A stretch of 64,000 bases of DNA from Achatina immaculata (GCA_009760885.1 CM019697.1:29690710-29754709); one strand, 5' to 3'; positions 1 to 11,904 are shown, numbered from the stretch's first letter. Notes: generated by a model from the sequence alone, not told the origin. Numbers and translations: made by a program.

Positions 1-775
1 ACTTTTCGATATGAAAATATTATCCCCCGGGGTGCTAAGGTTTATGAAGTGGGCCATGTTTATGGTTAGTCAAGCGTGAAATCTTTACGGGTGATCCTGC
101 TTCCGAGACTGGTAATCCGTAACATGTTCGTCGATGTCTCGTATACAGTTAGTTGTGGAAATTGCCGGCGGAAAGTTTCTCTAATCAAATGCGATGAGAT
201 CTCTGTGATGGATGCTCTACCTTGCCTAACTTCTGCTGCTAGCACAATGAAAGTTACCTAGATTTCTACTTTTAACTAGATTTCTAATTTTAACTAGATT
301 TCTAATTTAGCTTGTCGTACGAGTCTTGGTAAACTGCTTAAAAGTGTCCGCCATCTCATCGATTCACCTTCTTCTTTGGCGATCTCTCTTATTCTAGCTT
401 CTACATTAAAAAAAAATTGTTTGTCTTTTCTTTTTGCCAGTTGATATCCATCATTACAAATGCAAAACCGACAGTTTTTGTTTTATAAGCTATCTCGGCA
501 AAGCAGTAAATTTCCTTCATGTTTAACATAATTCATTAAACAGTGTTTGAATAAATTTGCTTTGATCAAAGAAAACTGCCTAACAATGAAGGTTCAGATA
601 CGTCCACATCGGAATAAATATATGGCCGAACAACACTGCATATATTTATAATTATACAAATGAAAGCATACGCAATGGTCTTTGCAGTAAACATAAGAGA
701 GAAGTTAAACATATAAAGACATGTCACTAAATGTCTATTTACAGCTCGATTTAATATTTTTTGTTTTCTAAGTTA
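1..775. other. Unassigned flank
   Basis: AT-rich sequence with no recognisable exon, RNA gene or mobile element. A 61-codon open frame at 76-261 has no family resemblance I can name and no supporting splice context. It may belong to an upstream part of the homeobox gene or to intergenic DNA; the sequence does not decide. Confidence 0.4.
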
Positions 776-778
776 ATA

Positions 779-1095
779 GCCTTCCTTTCGGTGACACCTC
801 GCTAAGTGGGTGCTGCTAGCATTCCTTTCAGTGACACCTCGCTAAGTGGGTGCTGCTAGTATTCCTTTCAGTGACACCTCGCTAAGTGGGTGCTGCTAGT
901 ATTCCTTTCAGTGACACCTCGTTAAGTGGGTGCTGCTAGCATTTCTGACCAGTGACACCTCCTAAGTGGGTGCTGCTAGCATTTCTGACCAGTGACACCT
1001 CGTTAAGTGGGTGCTGCTAGCATTCCTGACCAGTGACACCTCCTAAGTGGGTGCTGCTAGCATTCCTGACCAGTGACACCTCGTTAAGTGGGTGA
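779..1095. repeat. 40-bp minisatellite
   Basis: About eight tandem copies of a 40-bp unit with the core GTGACACCTCGYTAAGTGGG followed by TGCTGCTAG. Copies 5 onward carry a shared variant (TTCTGACCA in place of TTCCTTTCA), so two subfamilies lie side by side. Some copies have lost two bases of CTCGTTAAG. Confidence 0.95.
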
Positions 1096-1297
1096 CGTTG
1101 TGTTTTGTACATCTTTATAAGAATGACAATTAAAGAAAAAAATGAATAAATTTATTTCCCAAATGAATACGTCTTTTTTAAATCCTGTCTTGTCTCCTTC
1201 CTCGTATACATTTTAGTGCTGAAGGTACACATGAGCGTCTTGAAAGGGAGCAGCAGTTAAATTCTTCCTGTGCTTTCTAAGAGTACACTGTGGGGAA

Positions 1298-1541
1298 TGA
1301 TCAAGGGTTAGAATCCCCAGCCGAGCGGGATTTTTTTCTGACCAATACGGCCCCGGGTTTTACCCAACCTCGGAAAATTGGTATCAGAGAAATTCTGGGA
1401 AGGTAAAGCGGTCAGCCGTATGATCCTGACCACATCACACTTTCATGTGCCGATGTTAATGGAAAATACGGGCCTAACACCGTATTCCCCAATATGTCTT
1501 AATGGCATGGAAACGGGAATTTTACCTTTACCTTTTACAGT
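1298..1541 (+). mobile_element. tRNA-like SINE, diverged
   Basis: A diverged short element. It has a GGGTTAGAATCCCC stretch resembling a polymerase III box B, a middle segment with GGGAAGGTAAAGCGGTCAG, then 'CCTAACACCGTAT' and an end rich in TTTACC. The order and several phrases match the SINE at 7128-7414 (GGGCACTAACACCATAT, then TTACCTTTTACC). The 66-codon open frame inside it is not a gene. Confidence 0.6.
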
Positions 1542-1796
1542 GTGCGGAGGTATTTCCAGAACGTTACAACCGACATAACGTCACTGACCATCAGTTCTGC
1601 ATGTTGACTGGGGTTACTGCGTTCCGCCTGATATAGACCTGGGTGGTTTACTCTTGTAGATCATAATGATGATAAAGAAGATATTCTTAATGATAAGTGA
1701 TGATACCGGGTTGCTGCGACTTTTGTTATATTGTGGAGTATGCACCAGAAATGGAGTCAATATACCTCCAGAGATCTGCAGTGTTAGACTTTTAAG

Positions 1797-1874
1797 TAAG
1801 TTCAGCCATGACGAGGTTCAGCATGACAAGGTTCAAACACTACGAGGTTCAAGCCTGACAAGGTTCAACCATGT
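1797..1874. repeat. 17-bp degenerate tandem repeat
   Basis: Four to five imperfect copies of a ~17-bp unit built around GACRAGGTTCAA with variable joins. Confidence 0.75.
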
Positions 1875-2324
1875 TAAAGTATAACCTAGACTCCAACCTG
1901 TTAACAAAGCTATTACCACTGTTTACGGTCAGAGAGAACTACGAGGAAATGAGATATGGTTTTGTCTCGTTATGGATCCCCAAAAGAACAAACGTCGCTG
2001 TTTCACCTTCTGTCTAGAAATAATAGGAAGAGAAAAACTAATCTCGAATAATATAAATTACATCTTGTGTATGAAAGTAGCTGTCGCATCACAAATATAG
2101 AATAAGGCCATGAATATAACAAATTATTTATTTAAATCTTTAAAAAAAACTATTCCTATGACCTTATCATGGACACACAGTTTATGTTACACAGCATCTG
2201 CTGGTCTTTTTGTCTGTGAGGTTAGCGATGGAGTAGATGAATTAAAAGACACCATCTTGGCCAGAGCTTGGCTGCAGTGAAAACTAGCCATGCTCATATT
2301 GAGAAGTTTTGATGGTCGTCAATG

Positions 2325-2525
2325 CGCCCTTAATTTTTCAGCCTAATACCCTTAGTTTTTTCATCCTAATACTTTAATTTTTCAGCCTAATGTCCTCAGT
2401 TTTTCAGCCTAATACTTTAGCTTTTCAGCCTAATACCCTTAGTTTTTTCAGCCTAATACTTTAATTTTTCAGCCTAATATTCTCAGTTTTTCAGCCTAAT
2501 ACCCTTAGTTTTTCAGTCTAATACA
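2325..2525. repeat. ~22-bp degenerate minisatellite
   Basis: About nine copies of TTTTTCAGCCTAATAC with alternating endings (CCTTAG, TTTAA). Two unit types alternate. Confidence 0.85.
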
Positions 2526-2529
2526 ATGC

Positions 2530-3065
2530 TCGTAACATAAACCTTTCCATTTGGCAGTCTTTCACCAGTTATTCCCGTTCCTTGTAACTGACAGAAGAAT
2601 ATCTCGTGATGTTTTTTTCCCCTGCTAGTAAATGATTATGTGTATTTTGAATGATTTGTTGTAATGAAAACTATCCATTGAAAATATTAATTATAAGATT
2701 CGTACACATTCTGTTAATTTAATCAAAAGATTCGCACCCAGTTAGCCCGGTAGAGATATCAAAGAAGAATTAGGACTCTTCCTTACATCCACCAGCCTAC
2801 GGGTCACCCTTGGGCAAGGTGACAAAGTTTACCCGCCCCCTCCCCCTCCCCCGTTCAGAGTGACGTGAAGCCATGGAGAACATGTGGTAAATGGAGAGCA
2901 GACGACGGACTGTGTTGATTATGTTCACCGCTGCTTTATGGTAGGCAGATGATCTCAGTGTAAGGACAATAGCTTCAACCATTGTCTGTTATAGTCACTG
3001 CCCAGAAGGAAAGCAATGGCAGACTACCTTCTGGAAAGTTACCAAGAAACCCTAATGACAACAAT
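2530..3065. other. Unassigned stretch
   Basis: No coding or RNA signal recognised. A short C-rich patch lies at 2832-2853. The 61-codon minus frame at 2797-2982 has no recognisable domain. Confidence 0.4.
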
Positions 3066-3069
3066 GATT

Positions 3070-3265
3070 CGGAATATTAAACGTCATGAGAGTTTGGAGT
3101 AGACAGTCTTGGAATGATAGATAATGAAAAAAAGAAAGAGAGGAAGACTAAGGTGAAGATAGCAACAAGACGTTGATGAATTGCGAAAGGATGCATCAGC
3201 AAGGTCTTCAAGAGAACTAAGAAGCGAAGCAAAGTTCCGCAAGCGACATGCTATGAATGAATGAA
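3070..3265 (+). mobile_element. RTE-like LINE family A, 3' fragment
   Basis: Decayed copy of the RTE-like 3' end seen best at 27370-27597. Shared phrases are AAACGTCATGA, the AAGAAAGAGAGGAAGAC stretch, GATGCATCAGCA, AAAGTTCCGCAAG and GACATGC. It ends in GAATGAATGAA in place of the GACTGACTGA tail. It is too short and broken to encode a product. Confidence 0.8.
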
Positions 3266-3284
3266 AAATGAAAGATTCGCACAA

Positions 3285-3800
3285 GATCAGATGGTCAATT
3301 TTTGTAAGACTCACACAGAGTAAGATTATCAGTCTGTGTAAGATTCACACAAGATCACATAGTCTATCTTTGTAAGAATGACACGTGACAAAGTCAAGTG
3401 ATTATTGTGTTCTTTTTTTAATCACACAGAGCTAGGTATTGCTTTTTGTAAGATTGGCACACTTCTAGCTAATTATTATTACTTTTTTAAAAAAGATCCA
3501 CACAGACTCAGATAGTCCGTTTTTGTAAGACTTACACATGTTTAAACAGTCGATCTTTGTAAGACTCACACATGTTTAAACAGTCGATCTTTGTAAGACT
3601 CACACATGTTTAAACAGTCGATCTTTGTAAGACTTACACATGTTTAAACAGTCGATCTTTGTAAGACTCACACATGTTTAAACAGTCGATCTTTGTAAGA
3701 CTCACACATGTTTAAACAGTCGATCTTTGTAAGACTTACACATGTTTAAACAGTCGATCTTTGCAAGATTCTCACAGACTCAGATAGCCAGTCTTTTTAA
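3285..3800. repeat. 34-bp minisatellite
   Basis: Core of seven near-identical 34-bp units at about 3522-3770 (TGTAAGACTCACACATGTTT followed by AAACAGTCGATCTT). Older diverged units flank it on both sides, where CACAGACTCAGATAG or CACAGGGTCAACTA replaces the second half. Confidence 0.95.
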
Positions 3801-4254
3801 GATTCACACAGGGTCAACTAATTAATTTATGACGACCTAGATAAGATCTTCAGTGCTTGTAACTTCAGAAGTGGCTCCAAAATCTCACTCACCAGTTTGT
3901 AACTTTATATGAAAGAAGTTTACTCTTGGCAGAAACTGTAACTTCAGACATTCGTTAGCCGTGTAAACACGGCAGTCACGTGCGCGGTTGGATGGTTGTT
4001 TGCAAATACGTGTGTAGCTGTAGATGTAGTTAAAGTTCTGTTTGTAGATTGTCTTTTACTCTGTTATATTATTCTATACTACACAAATATGTAAAATGGA
4101 CTGTCCCTCTCATTCCCACTGCATCCCATTTTATCTCTCAATATCATGTGGCTGATTCCCTTCATTAATGTTTTTTTTTAACTTTAAAAAAAAAGGAACT
4201 TTTATTTGTAACCACTTTGCTCATTTAATCATGAGATTTTTTCTATTCAGACCT

Positions 4255-4880
4255 AGCTATGATCATTCGTTCAGACCAACGTGGCACTGTCTGTCGCTAC
4301 TTATATCGTCCCGACCCAACGTGGCACTGTCTGTCGCTACTTATATCGTCCCGACCCAACGTGGCACTGTCTGTCGCTACTTATATCGTTCCGACCCAAC
4401 GTGGCACTGTCTGTCGCTACTTATATCGTCCCGACCCAACGTGGCACTGTCTGTCGCTACTTATATCGTCCCGACCCAACGTGGAACTGTCTGTCGCTAC
4501 TTATATCGTTCTGATCAACGTGGCGCTGTTTGTCGCTTCTTATATCGTACTGACCAACGTGCCAATGTCTGTCGTTACTTACATCGTCCTGACCAAAGTA
4601 GCACTGTCTGTTGCTACTTATATCGTTCTGATTGACAGAGCACTATCTATCATACTTATATCGTTCTGATCGACAGGGCACTATCTATCCTACTTATATC
4701 GTTCTGATCGACAGGGCACTATCTATCCTACTTATATCGTTCTGATCGACAGGGCACTATCTATCCTACTTATATCGTTCTGATCGACAGGGCACTACCT
4801 ATCCTACTTATATCGTTCTGATCGACAGGGCACTACTTATCCTACTTATATCGTCTTGACCAACGTAGCACCCTCAGTCG
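4255..4880. repeat. 40-bp and 38-bp minisatellite pair
   Basis: Two related arrays in tandem. The first, about 4262-4620, has 40-bp units (CGACCCAACGTGGCACTGTC then TGTCGCTACTTATATCGT). The second, about 4622-4880, has 38-bp units (TTCTGATCGACAGGGCACTA then TCTATCCTACTTATATCG). The second looks like a homogenised derivative of the first. The unit length is not a multiple of three and lacks stops, which is why three frames stay open across it. Confidence 0.95.
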
Positions 4881-5648
4881 CCATTAGGTGTTATGTTATA
4901 CGTTTATACCACATCGCATCCAGGTTTTTTAACGATGTTTACCCTATTTCTCTTCTCAGGCTGTGTTCTCTCAAAGATCTCTTTCACTGAGAATACTAGA
5001 TCTCATAACGTTCTCAGTGAAACAATGTTTGCACATCGCTTTAATTAATACCATCATGCTCAAGCGAGTCATTGTTCAAGCTACGCTTTAAAATAGGGAA
5101 TGTAAATAAAATTAAATCTGGCCTCTTTCTTCCACGGAAGCTTTCAGTACTGCTGTAAACATATTTGCATAGTCACAAATACTCGTAGTGATTAGAGAAG
5201 GGTTGCTTGTATATATATATAGTCCTGCTTTTCTTAGCAGAGCTGAATGTAAGTGATTTGTGTTTGTTTAACAATTAACGAAAGCTACAGTTTGCATTGC
5301 ACTCACGAACTTGACAGTTCTTGACTCGATAAAGGTAATTCCGGACTCGGTGTGAGGTAGCCATATATTACAAAAAAATTCTTGCTTTGTAGAAAGAGCG
5401 TCCACATGCACTTAACACTTAGACCAAGAACTTTTTGTTGCCTTCTACGTGTTCTGTACTTAGCACGTATAGTCTTTGTTTGATTGTTCTTTCTTATTAC
5501 TCTTTGTTTCTTTTCTGTTGCAGACATTAAAAATAGCAACTCTTCTGCTGTAGAAACAGCATTTCTATATTCATTCACTTCTCTCCAAGAGAAACCCTTT
5601 ACTTCTGTAATGACACTTTTACATTCACCTCTCTTGTTGTTTGAACAG
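4881..5648. other. Probable intron/upstream sequence of the homeobox gene
   Basis: No exon recognised. The last ~35 bases are pyrimidine-rich and end in AACAG at 5644-5648, the proposed acceptor for the homeodomain exon. Upstream exon(s) encoding the N-terminus were not found here or further left. Confidence 0.45.
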
Positions 5649-5803
5649 CCTCACAGAGCACCTGCCGAAGACGCACTCGGACCAACTTCAGCTGCCATCA
5701 GATGAATGCACTGGAGGCAGCTTTCAGTGGTTCCCATTACCCGGATGTCTTCACGAGAGAATCACTGGCGTCAAGATTACAGCTGACTGAGTCCAGGATT
5801 CAG
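5649..5803 (+). CDS. uncx: Uncx/unc-4-like homeobox gene, homeodomain exon 1
   Basis: Encodes homeodomain residues 1-46 of a paired-type DNA-binding transcription factor that would act in the nucleus. The reading frame gives RRRTRTNFS at the start of the domain, with Arg5, Phe8, Leu16, Phe20, Tyr25, Arg31 and Leu40 all in place. It ends TESRIQ directly before CAG|GTAAGG. The exon is 155 bp, enters in phase 1 after the AACAG acceptor and leaves in phase 0. It joins in frame to VWFQNRR at 16866, so the intron falls between residues 46 and 47, a position typical of paired-class homeobox genes. The helix 1 segment [11 protein letters not shown] is clearly diverged from the usual Uncx pattern, so this may be a divergent paralogue. 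Family members (Uncx in vertebrates, unc-4 in nematodes) specify neuron and somite identity; that role here is inferred. Confidence 0.88.
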
Positions 5804-6589
5804 GTAAGGCAATCACTGACTGAGTCTATAACTGAGGTATGACAATCACTGACCAAGTCCAAGATTCAGGTATGACAATCGTTAGTAACAAGATTACGAG
5901 TTCAAGATTCAAATGTGAGAGAATCCAATAGTTTTGTGTCGTGTAAGTTCGTGAGCAGTGGCAAGTACAGAGTGTGGTGAAATAATTGCATCAATAATTT
6001 AAACAAGAATCAGCGAATAAGGAAAAGCATACGTATCACGTAATTAACTGCATGAAATTCTTGTTAAAGCACCAATGAAGAAAAATAGGACTTGAAATTA
6101 ATGTCCTCATACTCTTGGAATGAAAGCTGGTAAAAACCGGTAGCTGTGGTTCTGTAAATGGGTTCCTGTGATAAAATACTCCGGTTAGCTGGGTTCCCGT
6201 TAATCAGGCCTTCCTGTTTACTGGGAAAAAAAGGTGGATAGCAGAAACAAGTCGGTTATTTCCCAGAATTTAATCTTCTTAATTGAATTGATTAGCCGCT
6301 ACATTTGAACAGTGGCCGTCGTAATTGAAGAGAACACCAGCAGATGTACTCTTATAATTAAGTAGCAAGCATGCCAGTTATAACAAAGTTGCGTCATTGC
6401 ACTATAGAAAAAAAAGTACATAGACGTGGTCTGCGACTATAAATAGACTTTCCCGAAGGAAGCAGGACCAGATCAAGAGCCAGGCATGTGCGGCAGGCCC
6501 TTTGCAGATGATCATAGCAAGGATGCCTGATGAGAATCCTGAAGTTGTCAGGCCAGACCGCTAAGCTGGTAAGACGAAAAATGGTTAAA

Positions 6590-6720
6590 GAAGACAATAA
6601 GGAAGCAAATGTAGAATACTGTAAGGAAGCAAATGTTGGGTAATGTAAAGAAACAAATATTGGATAATATAAGGACTCAAATGTTGGATACTGTAATGAA
6701 GCAAATGTTGAATAAATTCC
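6590..6720. repeat. ~24-bp degenerate tandem repeat
   Basis: Five or six imperfect units of GAAGCAAATGTTGGATAATG type. The 112-codon minus frame across it is a by-product of the repeat. Confidence 0.75.
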
Positions 6721-6973
6721 AACAAAGCACACTGAGACATTAGAGAAAAAAAAACAGATGAAATGATGTACTTAAGACAGTGAGTGCAAAATGTAAGGAA
6801 ATACGTATTTCGCTGAAATGAGATGTTGTTTCATGAAGAAAACAAACATTCCTTTATCGCTTTAAATATGTGCGCTGATGTTGTTTCACTGCAGTCTATA
6901 AAGAGAACGTGTCAGACAACACTACTCATATATTTTCAAGTTAAGAACCATTAAGTAACGTGTGAAACTTGAC

Positions 6974-7012
6974 ACATGTATGTATGTATGTATGTATATG
7001 TATGTATGTATG

Positions 7013-7048
<36 letters not shown>

Positions 7049-7078
7049 CGTATGCATGCATGCATGCATGTATGTGGT
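6974..7078. repeat. (TATG)n / (TGCA)n microsatellite
   Basis: Long TATG tetranucleotide run with TATATATG interruptions that turns into CATGCATGCATG at its right end. Open frames of Met-Tyr-Val-Cys repeats here are artefacts. Confidence 0.97.
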
Positions 7079-7127
7079 CGTCGTTACCTTTTCGAAAGAA
7101 ATTGTATCAAAACTAACTTTATTACAG

Positions 7128-7414
7128 GGCGTCTCAATAGCAAAGCTGTTAGTGCACTAGTCTCTCATGGCGAATGTTGGGGGTTCGAATCCGGCCCGAG
7201 AAGCCCCAGTCACCCAGATGTAGAAATGGGTACCCGACTTCTTCTGAAGCTGGGGAAAGAAAGGCGGCCAGGTATAGTGCTGACCACACAACCCTCTAGT
7301 GTGCTGACCACATAGCCCTCTAGTGTGCTGACAGGTCAAAGAAATTATGGGCACTAACACCATATCTCTTTGTGCCTGTAAGACATGACAGGGTTACCGT
7401 TACCTTTTACCTTA
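7128..7414 (+). mobile_element. tRNA-derived SINE, best copy
   Basis: Complete-looking SINE. The tRNA-like head has an A-box-like CTGTTAGTGCAC near 7146 and a perfect box B, GGTTCGAATCC, at 7182-7192. The middle has GGGTACCCGAC and GGGGAAAGAAAGGCGGCCAG, then an imperfect duplication of a TAGTGTGCTGACC phrase. The 3' part ends TTACCTTTTACC. Flanks TTTATTACAG (7118-7127) and TTTATTGCAG (7422-7431) look like a target-site duplication. From memory the middle resembles a domain shared by molluscan and other metazoan SINEs; I could not verify this. Confidence 0.85.
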
Positions 7415-7534
7415 CATTAATTTTATTGCAGAATGTTCTGTTGGTCAGTAAATGCCGGTTTGTTTTTACATTTTCCTCCTTAGACTCAAGAATTTTAGAC
7501 TTAAGATTTTTAATGGCATGCATCTTTCCCATCA

Positions 7535-7948
7535 CAACATATGCCTGTTAGATCTGGACACTTAACAAAACAGCAGAGAAACACGTAAATGCCGCTGAAT
7601 GTAAATGCTACAGAAGAGTTATTCAAATATTATGGACACAAAAAAGAACAAATATATCCATACTACAAGAACTTTATGAAGGCTGGCTAGTAAAGAGGAT
7701 TAAACAGAGAAAACTTAAATATTTTGAACACATTAAACATCATGATAATTGACAGAAAACCGTCTTGGAAGGATACATAATGGGGAAAAAGAAAGAGAGG
7801 AAGACCAAGGCGAAGATGGCTGCAAGACGTCGTTGATAATCTGCAAATGGATGAATCAGCAGTAGGGCATCTTGCTTACAACCGAGATGCCAACAGGAGA
7901 GCTGTTAGAGAGACAAAGTTCCGCAAGGGACATGCAAATGACTGACTG
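7535..7948 (+). mobile_element. RTE-like LINE family A, 3' end
   Basis: 5'-truncated copy covering the C-terminal part of the reverse-transcriptase ORF after the catalytic centre, with broken frames, through to the tail ATGACTGACTGACT at 7937-7950. It is nearly collinear with 27160-27597, including the CTGGACACTTAACAAAACAG and AAATGCTACAGA phrases. The short tandem tail instead of poly(A) is typical of RTE-clade elements. Confidence 0.88.
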
Positions 7949-8394
7949 ACTTCTTAGACTCAACAGGAAAACAGCGATAGCTTTTTACATTTTTATTTTT
8001 AGCTCCTTTGAGCAATTCGCATAACTGAAACATCTGCTTAATAGAACCAAGTTATCCAATCCCGATGTGTCTCAATTAACTGGATCCACCACAGATTTGC
8101 ATTAAAAAAAAACAGATAAAAATCAATATGTTCCGTATGTTGACAGAGCTTGTTGAGCGGGCTTGGTTCAGAGAATTAATAAAAATCACGGTAGCTTATC
8201 TCCATTCAGTGTGATTCCTTCATTGCAAAATATTCACCCCGGGATCACTTTACCAAGAGCTCCAAGTCTGCACTTACTGGGAGATGTAAAAAAAAAATAA
8301 CAAAAAGTAAAAGAGTGCTTATCAAAGTTTCTCGGATACATCAGTAGATTTAAAGGTTTCGAAAAATTGGTCATTTCTGGAAATGTAAATGACA

Positions 8395-8395
<1 letters not shown>

Positions 8396-8440
<45 letters not shown>
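8396..8440. repeat. (GA)n microsatellite
   Basis: Nearly uninterrupted GA dinucleotides. Confidence 0.97.
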
Positions 8441-8442
<2 letters not shown>

Positions 8443-8744
8443 AGAATTAAGCCACCTGGATGGCCTGACTGTATGGTTTAGTAGGAGAACAGCAGTCGAC
8501 GATTCCAGACATGGAGGATCGAACGAGATGGAGAGAAATGACCACCTACGCCTATTGGCCTGGCAATATCTATTCTGAAGAAGTACTCACTATCTGATGT
8601 TTTAAGAATAATTTGGTACCGCGAAGTCACACCGCAGTTCCATTCTTACTTGTCCGCTTCTGTCGTGGTAATATTAACATCATTTTCTCACGTCGCTAAA
8701 CATATCATGCACAGTTTCAGCTACCACGCATAAAGATTAGTTAG

Positions 8745-8900
8745 TTTGCAAAGAAGAAAGAGAGGAAGACCTAGGCGAAGATGGCTGGAAGACATTGTTG
8801 ATAATCTGCAAATGGACGCATCTTGCTTAAACTGAGAGGCATACAGGAGAGCTGCTAGGGACGCAAAGTTCCACAAGGGACATGCAAATGACTGAACTGA
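8745..8900 (+). mobile_element. RTE-like LINE family A, short 3' fragment
   Basis: Starts at the AAGAAAGAGAGGAAGACC phrase and ends GCAAATGACTGAACTGA, matching the last ~170 bases of the family A element with a small internal deletion after GACGCATC. Confidence 0.85.
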
Positions 8901-9119
8901 GTTGGAAAGGACCATCATCCATGACACCGGACACATCCATAGGTGCTCCGACCTCCTCTTCAGTATTTCCTTCAGCGTACAGTAACTGATTACACCTGTT
9001 CTGTGTTGGTTAACCATCCGTCTGGAGTTCTTGATCAATCGTTCATTTATCGCAATCTCAAGTTTCACCCCAGCTCCTTCATTCTCCACAGCAATGCAGA
9101 TTCACATTTGTAAATGAAA

Positions 9120-9265
9120 CTCTAAGAAGAGGCTAAGAGAGGTTAAGAGAGGCCAAATTAGTATAATAAAATCCCTTGATGAGGTTGAAAAACTCGTTGA
9201 AAACAGAAAAACTTGGCGAACTACCGCGCGAGCTTTATATGACGGGAAGGATGTAAGTGAAGTTC
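9120..9265 (+). mobile_element. LINE family C, decayed C-terminal fragment
   Basis: One frame reads IKSLDEVEKLVENRKTWRTT and then ARALYDGKD. This corresponds to the C-terminal IKSLDEAERLAEDRKNWRTT segment of the reverse-transcriptase ORF at 24291-24761 (minus). Frameshifts and stops precede it. Confidence 0.75.
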
Positions 9266-9556
9266 TGTGTTCGGCCAGCACTGGTGATGTCTGCTTGGTC
9301 TTATGTTTAAGTGTTTTCAAAGCAAGTACAGTATATAGATTCTGAAAAGTTCTTTTTTTCTGCTTTAGATAATCATCACCACGAGATCATTCAGCCGAAT
9401 CTGGTTTAGTTCAAATGAATGAGTTTAACCTAGAAGGGGCTAGTGAAATTTTGATGAGCAAGGTAGAATTTAGAGAATAATTAGCTACAACATAAGAATT
9501 AGTATACTTATGCCTCTGTGCGTGTGTATGTGTGTATGAGTGACTGAGATAGAGAA

Positions 9557-9672
9557 GATACAGAGAGAGAGAGAGAGAGACATCGTTGATAATCTGCAAA
9601 TGGATGCAGAAGAGAGAGAAGAGAGGGAAAGGGAGAGGGAAGGAGGGTGTGAGGGAAAGGGGGGGGGGCTGG
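9557..9672. repeat. Purine-rich GA/GGA repeat holding a LINE scrap
   Basis: GAGA run at 9560-9580, then about 28 bases identical to the family A LINE (TCGTTGATAATCTGCAAATG), then GGAGAGGGA repeats and a G run. The LINE scrap sits entirely within the purine tract. Confidence 0.85.
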
Positions 9673-9867
9673 GGGCATCTGAAGCTCAGATTTCCAACGT
9701 ATAAAAACCTAAGTATAAAAATGGCAGTACTTGCTTATGAAAATACACTTCACATCAAGTTCTAAGTGAGAAATTTTTAAAAAAACTGTTTACAAACAAA
9801 GTTTATCTCACTCCTGTCTGTGCTGAATACACAAGGAAGGCAAATGAAGATATTAAACAAATGTTTA

Positions 9868-10672
9868 GGACCTTCGGTATGCTGACGACACAGTACTGAT
9901 AGCGGAGAACCAACAAGACCTGCAAAATCTCTTGGATAAAGTCGCCAAAGAAAGTGAACAGAAAGGCCTTACTTTGAACATCAAAAAGACAGAGACTATG
10001 GTTATATCTAAGAAACAGAATCTACCAGCATGCAGTATTAAATTAAACGGAACCATTCTAAAGCAGGTGCAGAAATTCAAATACCTTGGAGCAGTAATAA
10101 CTTCAGATGGGAAATGCAAAACAGAAATTAGGAACAGAATAGGCCAAGCAAAGACTGCATTTCAGAGAATGAGAAACAAATTAGCTAACACATCTTTATC
10201 AATGAATGTTAGAAAACGAGTCCTAAAATGCTATATTGAACCTATCTTATTATATGGAAGTGAATCATGGACAATAGGCAAGTCTGCACAAAAATAATTG
10301 GAAGCAGCAGAAATGTGTTTTATTAGAAGAATGTTGCGAATCCCCTGGACAGCAAAAATAACTAATGAAGAATGTATGAGAAGAGCTGGAGAGACAAAAA
10401 ACCTTGTCAGAAGGATAAGAGAGAGACAATGTACTTTCATAGGACATGCAATGAGAAGAGGGGTCATTGAAAATATTATAAAAACAGGAAAAATAGAAGG
10501 AAGAAGATCAAGAGGAAGACCAAGAGAAATGATACTGGACAGTCTGACGGGATGGTGTGAGAGGAGATCACCAACTGAACTGATGGCCTGCATGAAGGAT
10601 CGGGTACTCTGGAGAAGCATAATAGCCAACGCCAGTCGGCACGGCACCTGATGATGATGATGATGATGATTA
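9868..10672 (+). mobile_element. RTE-like LINE family B, 5'-truncated
   Basis: The open frame begins at the reverse-transcriptase catalytic box, read as YADDTVLIAE. It runs through the family-typical FKYLGAVITSDG segment and ILLYGSESWT, meets one stop at 10295-10297, then continues in the same frame through RRMLRIPW, FIGHAMRRG and RGRPREM to a stop near 10651. The tail is a TGA-trinucleotide run at about 10649-10670, as in RTE elements. Everything upstream of the catalytic box is missing, so it cannot move on its own. It lies inside the homeobox-gene intron. Confidence 0.9.
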
Positions 10673-11880
10673 GGACAAGTACATGTCGTCAGTGGTAAAA
10701 ATATGGAAATCTGGCAGCACAAAACTCAAGAAAACGAACAGTTTAAGTTACTTTTAATTAAACTGAACCTGGAACTTTCCAACGGTAAACGGTTTAGTTT
10801 ATTTTTTGTGAAATAATAGTTACTGCTAGCTTTCCATTTTCTATTTAAAATTAAAAACGATAAAAACAACAACAAAAATAGCCTTCTTCATCTGCTTCTC
10901 CAAGAGCGAAACCCCTGTTCTAGATTTTTTGACATTTCAAAAGTATTGACTTCTTGATTTTGTATTCATAGTTCGAGAGAAAGCATTTCACAATGCATTT
11001 AACGAAGAAAAGAAAAAAGAAATGCAATAAAAAATACATTCCTTGAGAATCTAAGGAGTGATGGCGATCCACGAAACAAGTGACTAAACACAAGGAGCGA
11101 TAGCGATCCACGAAGCAAGTGATCACCCTGAAGAAGAAGATTGTGATCGACTACTCCAGGATCTTGTTTCACAGGTCAGGATAACTCGGGAGATCAGAAG
11201 AAAGAGCTGAAGATGTTTATATGTGCATGTTTCAGATGTTTCTGATATTCAGTTTCACTGTCACTTCTGAGCTCAAAGGAGATTTCATAGATTGGGTTTA
11301 ACCGTTCGTTCGTGTAGCAAAGAGGTGGTGTATTAAAGTTGAGGTTTATGGAGATATCGTTTCCCTTTCTTCCTTGCCCACGGGCGAGAAAAGAATATGT
11401 ACTATGCTAGTGGCTCCGTGTTCAAGTTACATCAAAGGGCCTGCCTACATTTTTGGGAAGCTTTAAGGTAAGCCAATAATGGCTTACTGCTTCACTGATT
11501 ACAATGAAATTATTACCCCTGTAACTTTTATTTAAAAGGTTAACCATCAGTTTGTAATCATTTTTCTAATTTATGCTTATACCAATAGTTTAAGAAAGGT
11601 AACAGAAGTTTCGTTCCCCGCGGAAAACCAACGTGACAAGTTCAAGCATTATAAAAGTTACTCGTCACAGCAATTATTTCGTCCCTGTGGCCATGCCACT
11701 TCCAGTGTGAACTCTCTCACTCCCAGACACCACCTGCAGTGCTGGCAGATCTTGCACACGTATGTGAGTCAATGCTGGGAACGATATTTTGGCACAGTCT
11801 AAATGAAATGAAAAGTAGCACATTTCTAACTCAACCCATTTTTTAAAACGAGGACAAGCCAATAAATAATTCTCAAAACG
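10673..11880. other. Intron sequence, nothing recognised
   Basis: AT-rich sequence. A short duplicated phrase (GGAGYGATRGCGATCCACGA) occurs at about 11056 and 11096. No coding signal. Confidence 0.5.
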
Positions 11881-11884
11881 AGCG

Positions 11885-11904
11885 CGGGGGGGGGGGGGGG
11901 GGGG
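11885..11904. repeat. Poly-G tract
   Basis: An uninterrupted run of about 20 G. Runs this long are prone to assembly length error and can form G-quadruplexes. Confidence 0.9.

Noticed and set aside
4168..4669. Three overlapping plus frames of 77-155 codons
   Set aside because: Products of a 40-bp minisatellite without stops.
7146..7192. Functional tRNA gene
   Set aside because: Box A and box B are present but the cloverleaf is not complete and the sequence is the head of a SINE with target duplications.
6962..7315. 117-codon plus frame
   Set aside because: It runs through a TATG microsatellite into a SINE.
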